In this document: in pieces, positions 27,333 to 37,038 of the stretch | Position numbering within the stretch: position 1 is the first letter of the stretch | Layout of the letters: each line of letters starts with the position of its first letter | Notes under the pieces: model-generated | Databases searched by the model: none | Seen by the model: the letters and a program-made list of their open reading frames with translations, nothing else | What the model was told of the DNA's origin: nothing | Assembly: GCF_951793255.1 (NCBI RefSeq) | Contig: NZ_OX636706.1 | Location: forward strand, 951,001 to 1,015,000 | Source of the DNA: Desulfovibrio piger | GTDB taxonomy: Bacteria; Desulfobacterota; Desulfovibrionia; Desulfovibrionales; Desulfovibrionaceae | DNA: 64,000 nt | Direction: 5' to 3' | Made by a program: the position numbers and the translations under genes

Positions 27333-27794
27333 TCAGATCTTCAGCATGCCGTCGTTCCAGCCCGCTTCCGCAGGGGCCTGGGGCGTGGCGGCCTGTTCCC
27401 GCAGTTGCGCGATGGAAGCGCGCAGCGATTCCACCGTATCCACATGACGGCCCACCTGGCGGTCGAGGATGGCCTCGTCCAGATGTTCCAGCGGCAGGCG
27501 GCGGGTATAGGTCACGGCGTCGAGCAGGGGCTCGATGCCCAGCACCCCGCCGTCCGTGCCCTTGAAAAAGCTGTCCAGTTCCAGCAGCAGGCCATAGAGC
27601 GCCAGCTTGTCGGCATCGCTTTCCGGCAGGCCGCACACCCGGCTGTACAGGTACAGGGCGTCGCTGTTTTCAGCGCATTCAAGGGTGACTGTCACGTCGT
27701 CGAACTGGAGCGTGCAAACGCCGTTCTCGGTCTCAAGGCCGTCTATGCCGATAGCGGCACCAAATTTTGCAATGATATTGGCAGTGGGATGCAT
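27333..27794 (-). CDS. CesT-family type III secretion chaperone
   Basis: 153 residues, small and acidic, as in class I chaperones. The fold signature is visible: an N-terminal helix (MHPTANIIAKFGAAIGIDGL), beta strands (CTLQFDDVTVTLEC, ALYLYSRVCGLP), then the conserved LYGLLLELDSFFKGTDGGVLG segment and a final helix (VTYTRRLPLEHLDEAILDRQ). Such chaperones bind the N-terminal part of a cognate effector as a dimer and target it to the injectisome. AGGAGAG gives the start at 27794. The next gene downstream is its likely client. No type III structural gene is in this window, so the apparatus must be elsewhere. Confidence 0.85.
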   Translation of the reverse strand: MHPTANIIAKFGAAIGIDGLETENGVCTLQFDDVTVTLECAENSDALYLYSRVCGLPESDADKLALYGLLLELDSFFKGTDGGVLGIEPLLDAVTYTRRLPLEHLDEAILDRQVGRHVDTVESLRASIAQLREQAATPQAPAEAGWNDGMLKI

Positions 27795-27918
27795 AGGTCT
27801 CTCCTTTTTGTTACTGGTATAGCAAAAGGTAGACCAAGAGGATCGCCCCTGTCCACGCATGGTGGCTGGGGCAGACAGGGCGGAAGGTGGGAATGGGACA
27901 GTGCGGAGTGGCGGGAAC

Positions 27919-27950
27919 AAAAAAAGCGCCCTGCATGTGCAGGGCGCCTT
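27919..27950 (-). terminator. Terminator after the distal tRNA-Asp
   Basis: On the minus strand GGCGCCCTGC-ACAT-GCAGGGCGC is followed by TTTTTTT. Confidence 0.88.
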
Positions 27951-27960
27951 CGCGTGATTA

Positions 27961-28037
<77 letters not shown>

Positions 28038-28074
28038 AAATATGGAGTCGGGAAAATATCCCGTATTGTTCTCA

Positions 28075-28104
28075 AAAAAAGCGCACCGTTTGCACAGTGC
28101 GCTT
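28075..28104 (-). terminator. Hairpin and T run between the two tRNA-Asp genes
   Basis: On the minus strand AAGCGCAC and GTGCGCTT flank a loop and run into TTTTT. It may be a processing or attenuating signal between cotranscribed tRNAs, because no promoter is evident for the distal copy. Confidence 0.65.
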
Positions 28105-28116
28105 TTCTCGCAATTA

Positions 28117-28193
<77 letters not shown>

Positions 28194-28197
28194 GTAG

Positions 28198-28273
28198 TGG
28201 TGGACAGTACAGGACTTGAACCTGTGACCCCCGCCGTGTGAAGGCGGTGCTCTACCAACTGAGCTAACTGTCC
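28198..28273 (-). tRNA. tRNA-Val (anticodon CAC)
   Basis: Acceptor GGACAGT pairs with ACTGTCC; anticodon stem CCGCC/GGCGG with loop TTCACAC; encoded CCA. Four bases separate it from tRNA-Asp copy 1, so they share a transcript. Confidence 0.95.
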
Positions 28274-28298
28274 GTCGTTGTCCTCTCGAACAAGATTG

Positions 28299-28327
28299 TT
28301 TGTACGGGAAACACCCCTCGGGGTCAA
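28299..28327 (-). promoter_or_regulatory. Sigma70 promoter of the Val-Asp-Asp tRNA cluster
   Basis: On the minus strand TTGACC (28327-28322), 17 bases, TACAAA (28304-28299). It points into tRNA-Val. Confidence 0.75.
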
Positions 28328-28441
28328 GAAAAAAATTGAAAAATTTGAAAAGAGTTTAATTTCATTTGTAATTAGCTGGAATAAAAGGATAAAAAATTGA
28401 TATTCGTTCCTGATAAATAGCCTTGCAGTCCCGGAGGGCCG

Positions 28442-29815
28442 GTGTTAGGTAGAAAAACACTTCAGTTCAGGGTGGAAAAGATGATGTTTTCCCGTTTCCG
28501 GCAGGGCCGCAGGCCCGTGACCGGCAAAGATCGTGATGCGCGTTTCCCGTCGCGCATGGGCATGGGGCTGCTGCTGGCGGCCCTGCTTTTGTTGCCGGGC
28601 TGTGCCCAGGCCGTCCCGGACAGCGGCACGCCGCTGCGCGTCTCCGCCACTGCCCGGAAGCTCTCCGGGCCTCTGGAGCCTGCCTCCCTCTCGGCGCTGG
28701 TAATGAATGATGCCAGTGTCCGCCAGTGCCGGGTCTACGATGGTGTGCGCATCATCGCGCAGCCCATGCAGGAGAACCTCTGCGCCCTGAGCTTCGATGA
28801 CGGCCCTTCGGCCAATACGCCGCAGATCCTCGACATCCTGGCCGCGCACAACATCCCGGCCACGTTCTTCGTGCTGGGGCGGAACGCCGAGCGCCATCCC
28901 GATCTCGTGCAGCGCATCCATGACGAAGGTCACGAGATCGGCATCCATACCTATTCCCATCCCAATCTGCGCCATCTCAACCTGGCGGCCCAGAGCGAGC
29001 AGATCGGCAGGGTGCAGCGCTTTTTGCGCTCCCTGGGCATCGAGGCCCGCTTCCTGCGCCCGCCGTACGGTTCGTTCAATGACATCACCCTGAAAGCTGC
29101 CGAGCAGATGGACCTCAAGGTCGTGCTCTGGTCGCTGGACAGCGAGGACTGGCGGGGCGTGCGCGAGGATTACGCCGCCCTGGTCAACACGCGGGGCCAG
29201 CGTTACGTCAACAACGATCTGCGCGGCATCTTCCTCTTCCACGATACGGTGCACGGCACGCTGGAGAACTTGCCGCGCATCATCGCGCAGCTGCAGGCCG
29301 GGGGCTGTCAGCGTTTCGTGACGGTCAGCGATTTCCTGGACGGCAGCCTGGACCCCGAACCGCCTTTGCTCATGGCCCGGCGCACCCGGCAGCCTTTGCC
29401 TGACGGCCGCGAGCTCATGCCGCCGGAGAGTTTCCCCGATGTGCAGCTGGCCGGACAGGAAACGGGCCGCAGCGGCTTCGATGCCGCCCAGCGAGCCTCC
29501 TCCACGCGGGATACCAGCCTGATCTGGGCCGCGGGCAGCACGCCGGTGCCCATGGCGCGCAGCAGCAGCCCCCGCTGGGGCAAGGCCGCGGAACAGGCCC
29601 GCGAGCAGCAGGCCCGTCGCCTGGAGCGGCTGGAACAGGAACGGCAGGCCGCAACGGCCCGGACGCAGGCGCAGCCGGCAGGGCCCGTGCATGCCGTGCG
29701 CGGTACCGTGACGCCCCAGCGCGATTTCGGTACCAGCGCCGGTGAGGTCTATCCCGGCAGCCGTCCCGTGAGCTCCGTCGAGGATCTGGCCCCGGCCACG
29801 TCCGTGCAGCAGTAA
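28442..29815 (+). CDS. Lipoprotein polysaccharide deacetylase (NodB domain)
   Basis: 457 residues from a GTG preceded by GGAGG. A long positive N-terminus leads to a hydrophobic stretch and lipobox LLPGC, so the mature protein is probably membrane-anchored outside the cytoplasm. The NodB domain spans about 110-300: LSFDDGPSANTPQILD (catalytic Asp and metal Asp), GHEIGIHTYSHPNLRHL (metal histidines), RPPYGSFND and a late FLFHDTVHGT. It would remove acetyl groups from peptidoglycan or another polymer. The last 150 residues are low-complexity, with a basic/glutamine-rich helix (QARRLERLEQERQAATA). An ATG at 28481 is another possible start. Confidence 0.9.
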   Translation: MLGRKTLQFRVEKMMFSRFRQGRRPVTGKDRDARFPSRMGMGLLLAALLLLPGCAQAVPDSGTPLRVSATARKLSGPLEPASLSALVMNDASVRQCRVYDGVRIIAQPMQENLCALSFDDGPSANTPQILDILAAHNIPATFFVLGRNAERHPDLVQRIHDEGHEIGIHTYSHPNLRHLNLAAQSEQIGRVQRFLRSLGIEARFLRPPYGSFNDITLKAAEQMDLKVVLWSLDSEDWRGVREDYAALVNTRGQRYVNNDLRGIFLFHDTVHGTLENLPRIIAQLQAGGCQRFVTVSDFLDGSLDPEPPLLMARRTRQPLPDGRELMPPESFPDVQLAGQETGRSGFDAAQRASSTRDTSLIWAAGSTPVPMARSSSPRWGKAAEQAREQQARRLERLEQERQAATARTQAQPAGPVHAVRGTVTPQRDFGTSAGEVYPGSRPVSSVEDLAPATSVQQ

Positions 29816-29844
29816 AATATGAGGGGAGGGTCCGTGTCCCTGCT

Positions 29845-29925
29845 GTCGCCAGTAACGCTTCTTTGTCGCTGACGGGCACGGCCTGAGGCCGCCTTCGGTC
29901 GCTGCCGATACGAGAAGGGCCCCTT
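29845..29925 (+). repeat. Dispersed intergenic repeat, family 2 copy
   Basis: Contains CGGGCACGGCCTG followed by GGCCGCCTTCGGTCGCTG, with a single differing base between them relative to the copy on the minus strand at 61,640-61,745, and ends in a GGGCCCC tract. A degenerate relative lies near 9,760-9,870. Confidence 0.6.
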
Positions 29926-29988
29926 TCTCCCTATGTCCCCTTCCCTGGTGTGTTCCATCCAGGGAACAGCTGGCAGGGATGCAAGCAA

Positions 29989-30021
29989 ACAGCCCCCGCA
30001 TGATGTCATGCGGGGGCTGTT
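29989..30021. terminator. Strong palindrome upstream of the IS element
   Basis: ACAGCCCCCGCATGA and its complement flank a two-base centre, a 15-bp stem. The T content after it is modest (TTTGC), so termination is likely but not certain. It could end either the deacetylase transcript or, originally, the nspC transcript. Confidence 0.5.
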
Positions 30022-30054
30022 TGCGTTCAGGAAAAGGCCTGTGGTCTCGATGTC

Positions 30055-30907
30055 CTAGATAGTGTCGTCAAATTCAAAAGTATGTTATAATCTCTTCACT
30101 TACAATGAGGAGAGACCATATGGCGGCACATCGGAGGCATGATATTTCCGACAAGGTATGGGCAAATATTGAAAAACTTCTTCCCGGTTCCAAAGGCTCT
30201 GTCGGTCGTCCTTCCGCCGATAACCGATTGTTTATCAACGCCGTCTTCTGGATACTGAGAACCGGGGCTCCGTGGCGGGATTTACCCCCCGATCTTGGCG
30301 ACTGGAAAAATACACATCGCCGCTTCTGCCGATGGCGAGATCGGGGAGTTTGGGAGAAAATACTCGAAGCTCTCATTGTCGAACCTGATTTTGAATGGCT
30401 CATCATTGATGCCAGTCATTGCAAAGTACATCCCCATGCGGCGGGCGCTGCGGGAGGTAATGAGGCCATGAGCCGCACAAAAGGGGGCTCAACTCAAAAA
30501 TACATCTGGCCGTGGATGCGCATGGTATGCCGGTCAGAGTTATTGTTACAGAAGGTACCCGAGCTGATTGCAAAGAGGCCTGTGCGTTGATTGACGGGTT
30601 GAGTGCCGGGGCACTTTTGGCTGATAGAGGCTACGATACGGAGAGTATTCTCCGCAAAGCAGGTGAATCCGGTTTCCAGGTTGTCATCCCGCCAAAGAGA
30701 AGTCGTAAAATATCACGCAACTATGACAGAGAGCTCTACAAAGTCAGGCATCTTGTCGAGAATGCTTTTCTCCATCTCAAGCGCTGGCGGGGAATTGCCA
30801 CACGATATGCCAAAAGATGTGCATCTTTTCTTGCCGCCGTTCAAATCAGATGCATATCTTTGTGGGCAAACATAATTTGACGACACTACCTAATTTGACG
30901 ACACTAT

Positions 30908-30910
<3 letters not shown>
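30055..30910 (+). mobile_element. IS5-family (IS427-like) insertion sequence
   Basis: Terminal inverted repeats ATAGTGTCGTCAAATT (left, from 30059) and its complement (right, to 30906) are flanked by CTAG on both sides, a 4-bp target duplication. Two overlapping frames encode the transposase. A second, slightly different copy of the right end (AATTTGACGACACTACC) lies just inside, at 30874-30890. The right CTAG contains the stop codon of nspC, so the element sits exactly at the end of that gene. Base composition is clearly lower in GC than its surroundings. Confidence 0.9.
30120..30880 (+). CDS. IS5-family transposase made from two frames by -1 frameshift
   Basis: Frame A (30120-30590) starts after AGGAGAG and encodes the N-terminal DUF4096-like part (ISDKVWANIEKLLPGSKGSV, then WILRTGAPWRDLPPDLGDWK) and the first catalytic aspartate in LIIDASHCKVHPHAAG. 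Frame B (to 30880) lies in the -1 frame and carries LLADRGYDTESILRK (second Asp) and YKVRHLVENAFLHLKRWRGI (catalytic Glu), completing a DDE site. The change must occur near the A4G5 run at 30479-30487, where the two frames join to give a continuous family match. The full product would be about 250 residues. Both frames look intact, so the element may be active. Confidence 0.88.
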
Positions 30911-32137
<1,227 letters not shown>

Positions 32138-32290
32138 GTTTTGGTCTTTTGCAGGGGTTGGGGTGAAGAAAGGGCTGCCGTCCGGGGCCTGGCCGCAGGG
32201 GCGGCGGGTCTGTTCCCGGGCCGGAGCGCAACGGGGGAAGGAGCCCGCGGGCCCCTTCCCCCTGAAACAGCGTTGCCGGCGCGAAAGGGA

Positions 32291-33493
32291 CTAGTCTTTC
32301 ACTTCCACGCACTGCCACGGCAGGCCGTAGGCGTTGAGGTCGGCCATGAAGGGGTCGGGGTCGAACTGTTCCATGTTCCACACACCGGGCTTGAGCCACT
32401 GGCCGGAGACCATCATCTTGGCACCGATCATGGCGGGCACGCCGGTGGTGTAGGAGATGGCCTGGGAACCCACTTCGGCGTAGCAGGCTTCATGGTCGCA
32501 GATGTTGTAGATGTAGACGGTCTTTTCCTTGCCGTCCTTGATGCCGCGCATGACGTTGCCGATGCAGGTCTTGCCCTTGGTCAGCGGGCCCAGGGAGGCG
32601 GGGTCGGGCAGCAGGGCGCGCAGGAACTGGATGGGCACGATGTCCTGGCCCTGGAAGCGCACGGGATCGATGCGGGTCATGCCCACATTGCCCAGCACCT
32701 TGAGGTGGTTCAGGTAGTTTTCCGAAAAGGTCATCCAGAAGCGGGCGCGCTTCAGGCCCTTGAGGTTCTGCACCAGGGATTCCAGTTCCTCGTGGTACAT
32801 GAGGAAGCACTTCTTGGGGCCGATGCCGTCGGGGAAGTCGTAGGTCATGGACCAGGACAGGGGATCGGTCTCCACCCATTCGCCGCGTTCCCAGTAGCGG
32901 CCGCGGGCGGTCACTTCGCGGATGTTGATCTCGGGGTTGAAGTTGGTGGCGAAGGGCTGGCCGTGGTCACCGGCGTTGCAGTCGATGATGTCCAGCACAT
33001 GCACTTCGTCCAGCTCGTGCTTCATGACCCAGGCCGAGAAGACGTTGGTGACGCCGGGGTCGAAACCGGAGCCCAGCAGGGCGGTGAGGCCGGCCTGCTT
33101 GAAGCGCTCCTGGTAGGCCCACTGCCATTTGTATTCGAACTTGGCGGTATCCAGGGGCTCGTAGTTGGCCGTATCCAGATAATGCACGCCGCATTCCAGG
33201 CAGGCGTCCATGATGTGCAGGTCCTGATAGGGCAGGGCGATGTTCAGCACGGTGTGGGGCTTCACCTGACGGATGAGGGCGCAGAGCTCGGGCACGTTGT
33301 CGGCATCCACCTGGGCGGTGGCGATGTCGACGCCCAGACGGGCTTTGACCGAGCGGGCGATCTCGTCACACCGGGAAAGCGTACGACTGGCAAGAGTGAT
33401 CTTGCCGAAGGCCCCTTCTTTGGCCAACTGGGCGCACTTGTGCGCCACCACGCTTCCCACGCCACCGGCGCCGATGATCAGAATATCCGCCAT
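32291..33493 (-). CDS. Carboxynorspermidine synthase (saccharopine dehydrogenase family)
   Basis: 400 residues. An NAD(P)-binding fold starts at residue 3 (ILIIGAGGVGSVVAHKCAQL). LASRTLSRCDEIA, YLDTANYEP and LLGSGFDPGVTNVFSAW are family blocks of the Lys1/saccharopine reductase group. Next to nspC it is best read as carboxynorspermidine (carboxyspermidine) synthase, which condenses aspartate semialdehyde with a diamine; the substrate then links to the aspartate pathway represented here by hom. AAGGAG lies in front of the start. The 153 bases between this gene and nspC include a GGGCCCCTTCCCCCT tract resembling repeat family 1. Confidence 0.92.
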   Translation of the reverse strand: MADILIIGAGGVGSVVAHKCAQLAKEGAFGKITLASRTLSRCDEIARSVKARLGVDIATAQVDADNVPELCALIRQVKPHTVLNIALPYQDLHIMDACLECGVHYLDTANYEPLDTAKFEYKWQWAYQERFKQAGLTALLGSGFDPGVTNVFSAWVMKHELDEVHVLDIIDCNAGDHGQPFATNFNPEINIREVTARGRYWERGEWVETDPLSWSMTYDFPDGIGPKKCFLMYHEELESLVQNLKGLKRARFWMTFSENYLNHLKVLGNVGMTRIDPVRFQGQDIVPIQFLRALLPDPASLGPLTKGKTCIGNVMRGIKDGKEKTVYIYNICDHEACYAEVGSQAISYTTGVPAMIGAKMMVSGQWLKPGVWNMEQFDPDPFMADLNAYGLPWQCVEVKD

Positions 33494-33944
33494 GACTTCT
33501 CCTTTTGAATCCGTTTTGTCCGTGATTGATGATGAAATGCGGCCCGCCGGAACAGGCGGTCATCCCCTCCATAGCCCACAGCGGCGGGAAGGTAAAGGGC
33601 GGGGGGAGGGCCCGGCCGCGCCGCCTTGGCCTTCCCGATCCTTACGGGTCCGCCCGGGCTGGGGACATCCTTGCTGCGCATCGGGGAGCCGGGGACATGC
33701 CATGCCCAGCATGCCTGCTTTGTGTGACCGCCGGTCGTCATGAAGGTGACGGGCCGGCGACGGGACAGGAAGATGTGCTGCCCGTGCCTCCGGCGGACGG
33801 TACCGTGCCGGGGCCATGGCCCATGACGGTCTCCCGTCAGGACGAGGCATGGCAGGAAGCCGCCCTGCATGGCCCGGGAGCGTACGCGCCGGAAAGGGGC
33901 AGTACGGGAGGGGATTCCCTCCCGCTCCTATCTCATGCGTATCC
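33494..33944. other. Intergenic region, nothing recognised
   Basis: 450 bases between the polyamine operon and the CGGC gene. It should hold the polyamine operon promoter on the minus strand, but I see no convincing -35/-10 pair and no coding frame with a ribosome binding site. Confidence 0.4.
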
Positions 33945-34277
33945 CTAGTGCGTGTGATCCAGCACGGGCACGCCGTCGCCCAGTTTTTTGCGGATGGCGG
34001 CGATCATGGTCTCGTGGTGCGGGCAGGGGAAGCTGATGGGGTTGCCCTTGCAGATGCAGGAGGCCAGGGCAACGGCTTCGGCGCCGCGATCCACCAGCAT
34101 CCTGGCGCGGGCCACGGCCCGCTTGCCGGGACAGCCGCCGCAGGAGACGAAGCCGATGACCTCGCAGGGGCCCAGTTCCTCGAAAGCGCCCTTGCCCTGG
34201 GCGGCAAAGGAAAAGTCCGTGGTGCCGGGGCAGATGTCCTCGGTCTGCATGCAGCGGATGATGCCGATCTTCTTCAT
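33945..34277 (-). CDS. CGGC-domain small protein
   Basis: 110 residues. The motif FVSCGGCPGKRAV (CGGC) gives the family its name. Other conserved-looking cysteines are IIRCMQTEDICPG and LASCICKGNPISFPCPHH, eight or so in total, suggesting metal or iron-sulfur binding; the biochemical role of the family is not settled. AGGAGG immediately precedes the ATG at 34277. It follows the ATP-grasp gene by 19 bases and is probably cotranscribed and functionally linked with it. Confidence 0.88.
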   Translation of the reverse strand: MKKIGIIRCMQTEDICPGTTDFSFAAQGKGAFEELGPCEVIGFVSCGGCPGKRAVARARMLVDRGAEAVALASCICKGNPISFPCPHHETMIAAIRKKLGDGVPVLDHTH

Positions 34278-34296
34278 GAGAGCCTCCTTGGTTTGC

Positions 34297-35487
34297 TTAT
34301 CGGGCCTGGGGCGCCTCCTCATGGTCTTCGGGGATGACGTAGCCCAGCAGGTCGTCACGCACGATGGCGTCCAGTTCCGTCCGGTCATGGGCCGGGGTCT
34401 CGGTGAACAGGAAGCCGAAGTGGGAATAGCGGTCGTAGAAGCCGCGGCGCAGGTGCAGGACCTTGCGGAAGCGGGCGCAGAGGGCGTCGTAGTCGAAGCC
34501 GCGCACCGGCGGGCAGGCGGCGGGCTTGTTGAGCACGATGAGGGTGTAGAGCTTGTCCTCGCGGCCGGGCAGGATGCTGTCCCAGTCCGGGCGCCGGTCG
34601 TCCAGATAGCAGCCGTAGGTGGGGAAGCCCCAGGCGAAGAGGCTGATGTCCGTGCAGCACCAGCCCGCGAAGCGCAGCGGGTTGAATTCGATGGGCACCA
34701 TATGGCCGTCGGCGTCGCGGCGCAGTTCCACATGGACGGGGTAATCGCGCAGGCCCAGGCGCTCGTTGATCTGGTCGAACCACGCTTCCAGCGGCCCGGA
34801 CATGCGGCGGATGATGTCCGCGCTGGTGTAATACAGGCGGTCGCTCACATCTTCGGAAGAGGCGAAGTCGTGCTGGAGGATGTTGCAGATGACGGCCTCG
34901 CCGCGGCTGTTGAAATAGACGTCCACGGCATATTCCGTGCCCTGGATGAGGGATTCCAGCAGCCAGACCTGGTTGTCCAGCACGGCGGCGGGATATTCCT
35001 TGCGCCAGCGCACGGCGCCGGCCGCGATGTCGTCACGGGCGGCGCGCCACTGCTGGGCGTTCTCGATGCTGTAGACGCCCAGGCTGAAGAAGCCCACCGC
35101 AGGCTTGAGCACGCAGGGACCGGGCAGGCTTTCGAAATGGGTCTCCATGACGTCCCGCAGGGTCAGCTCGCGGAAATGGAAATCGGGGAAGAGCGGGGCC
35201 AGACGCTGGCGGAACAGCAGCTTGTTCTTGAGCAGTTCGGTGGCGCGCACCAGCCCGGCATTGCCCGAACGGCTGTAGAGCCAGTCCAGGGCGTTTTCCG
35301 AATTGCTGTACAGGCGCTGCCCCTGGCAGCACAGACGGCCGAAGTCGCGGCTGGAGACAAGGTTGAGGTGCAGCCCGTAATCCAGCCCGGCCTGCCGGGC
35401 AGCGGGCGTATCCAGGACAGGTTCCTGCCGGTCGGCGGCAAAGGTGGCCAGCTCCGGCGAGACATACGGATCTTCCAGAATGATCAT
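34297..35487 (-). CDS. ATP-grasp domain protein
   Basis: 396 residues. An ATP-grasp ligase-like core is visible: GPCVLKPAVGFFSLGVYSI (the ATP lysine with a glycine-rich loop), LIQGTEYAVDVYFNSRGEAV, and VHVELRRDADGHMVPIEFNP, where the glutamates and asparagine would bind magnesium. Enzymes of this fold join a carboxylate to an amine or thiol using ATP; the substrate here is unknown. The start at 35487 has GAGGGG before it. The downstream partner is the CGGC protein. The C-terminal 100 residues do not resemble a standard domain. Confidence 0.82.
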   Translation of the reverse strand: MIILEDPYVSPELATFAADRQEPVLDTPAARQAGLDYGLHLNLVSSRDFGRLCCQGQRLYSNSENALDWLYSRSGNAGLVRATELLKNKLLFRQRLAPLFPDFHFRELTLRDVMETHFESLPGPCVLKPAVGFFSLGVYSIENAQQWRAARDDIAAGAVRWRKEYPAAVLDNQVWLLESLIQGTEYAVDVYFNSRGEAVICNILQHDFASSEDVSDRLYYTSADIIRRMSGPLEAWFDQINERLGLRDYPVHVELRRDADGHMVPIEFNPLRFAGWCCTDISLFAWGFPTYGCYLDDRRPDWDSILPGREDKLYTLIVLNKPAACPPVRGFDYDALCARFRKVLHLRRGFYDRYSHFGFLFTETPAHDRTELDAIVRDDLLGYVIPEDHEEAPQAR

Positions 35488-35514
35488 GGGGCCCCTCGTG
35501 CAGCATGGCTGCGT

Positions 35515-35551
35515 AAAAAGCGCAGGGCCGGGATGTTTCCTGACCCTGCGC
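35515..35551 (-). terminator. Terminator of the aminotransferase-hom operon
   Basis: On the minus strand GCGCAGGG and CCCTGCGC pair across a loop that is itself partly paired, followed by TTTTT. A second GC hairpin without T run lies nearer hom, at about 35677-35700. Confidence 0.7.
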
Positions 35552-35710
35552 GATGTGGTGGCTGGAGAAGCACCCGGAACCCCTCCCCGCGAGGACGGCT
35601 CCGGCAGTGGCGGGAAATGTCTCACGATGGCACGGGCTTTCCCGCGGAGCTGGGCACCATCATTTTGAGATCGTGTGCAGGGGGAGAGCCTCCCCCTGCG
35701 TTCGTTTTTG

Positions 35711-37030
35711 TTAATCCAGCACGCGGAAGTACACGGCAGGCTGGCGCAGCATGCCGGTATCCAGGGTGCGCTGCAGGGCGGTGCTCATGGCTTCTTCGGT
35801 GGTCTCATGGGTCATGAAGACCAGCGGCACGCCCTTGCCTTCGTCGGTACGCTGGATGACCTGGGCCATGCTCACGCCCTGGTCGGCCATGCAGCCGGCC
35901 AGATCGCGCAGCACGCCGGGCTCGTCCTCGACCATGACGCGCACATAGTAGCGCGAACGCCATTCCGCGGGCGGCACGATGCTGGCGCGGGGCAGGTCGT
36001 CACAGGCGTAGCCGGTGTTGTGCGGGTTCTCGTCACGGGCCACGGCCATGAGGTCGGCCAGCACGGCACCGGCGGTGGGCAGGTCGCCCGCGCCGCGGCC
36101 GTGGAAGAAGAGCGAGCCGCAGGCATTGCCGCTGACGCGCACGGCGTTGTACACGCCGCCCACGCGGGCCAGCAGCACCGTATAGGGCACCAGGGCCGGG
36201 AACACGCCCGCCTCCAGCCGCACCTTGTCGTCGGGCTGGCCGGGCTCGCGGCGTTCGCGCACCTGGGCGATGAGCTTGATGCGGTAGCCGAACTCGCGGG
36301 CCAGGGCGATGTCCAGGCTGGACATGCCGCGGATGCCGCGCACGGGCATGGCCGTATAGGGATAATTGACCCCGTAGGCCAGGCGGATGAGCAGGGTCAG
36401 CTTGTGGGCCGCATCGTGACCGTCGATGTCCAGGGTGGGATCGGCTTCGGCATAGCCCAGCTGCTGGGCCTGTTTGAGGGCCACATCGAAGTCCAGACCG
36501 TTGGAGGTCATCTCGGACAGGATGTAGTTGCTGGTGCCGTTGAGGATGCCCATCAGGGACGAGATGCGGTTGCCGGCCAGGCTGGTGCGCAGGGCCTCCA
36601 CCACGGGGACGGCGCCGGCAACACTGGCCTCGTAGCGCAGGATGCGGCCCTTGCCGGCGGCTTTCTGGAACAGGGCGAGCCCTTCCTCGGCCAGCAGGGC
36701 CTTGTTGGCGGTGACGATGTGCTTGCCGGCGTCCAGGGCGCGGTCGATGATGGTACGCGGGGCGTCGATGCCGCCCATGAGCTCCACCAGCACGTCGATC
36801 TCGGGATCGTTGATCAGCTCGTCAGGGTTGGTGGTCAGGTCGGCTCCGGGAGGCAGGGGCACGGTGCGCGCCTTCTGGGCATTGCGCACCAGCACCTTCT
36901 TGACCTGGATGTCCCGGCCCGTACGCTGACGGATGATGCCGGCGTTCTCTTCCAGCAGGCGGGCAAGACCGCCGCCCACGGTGCCGAACCCGGCCAGACC
37001 CACTACCAGAGGCTTGTTGCTGTCGGCCAT
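35711..37030 (-). CDS. hom: Homoserine dehydrogenase with ACT domain
   Basis: Reduces aspartate semialdehyde to homoserine on the way to threonine and methionine. 439 residues, typical for the ACT-containing form. The NAD(P) site is VVGLAGFGTVGGGLARLLEE; ELMGGIDAPRTIIDRALDAGKHI and the substrate block MGILNGTSNYILSEM with AQQLGYAEADPTLDIDG are diagnostic. The C-terminal ACT domain (from about 350; YYVRVMVEDEPGVLRDLAGC) predicts feedback control by threonine. It begins nine bases after the aminotransferase stop, so the two form an operon. Confidence 0.96.
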   Translation of the reverse strand: MADSNKPLVVGLAGFGTVGGGLARLLEENAGIIRQRTGRDIQVKKVLVRNAQKARTVPLPPGADLTTNPDELINDPEIDVLVELMGGIDAPRTIIDRALDAGKHIVTANKALLAEEGLALFQKAAGKGRILRYEASVAGAVPVVEALRTSLAGNRISSLMGILNGTSNYILSEMTSNGLDFDVALKQAQQLGYAEADPTLDIDGHDAAHKLTLLIRLAYGVNYPYTAMPVRGIRGMSSLDIALAREFGYRIKLIAQVRERREPGQPDDKVRLEAGVFPALVPYTVLLARVGGVYNAVRVSGNACGSLFFHGRGAGDLPTAGAVLADLMAVARDENPHNTGYACDDLPRASIVPPAEWRSRYYVRVMVEDEPGVLRDLAGCMADQGVSMAQVIQRTDEGKGVPLVFMTHETTEEAMSTALQRTLDTGMLRQPAVYFRVLD

Positions 37031-37038
37031 AGTGTCCC

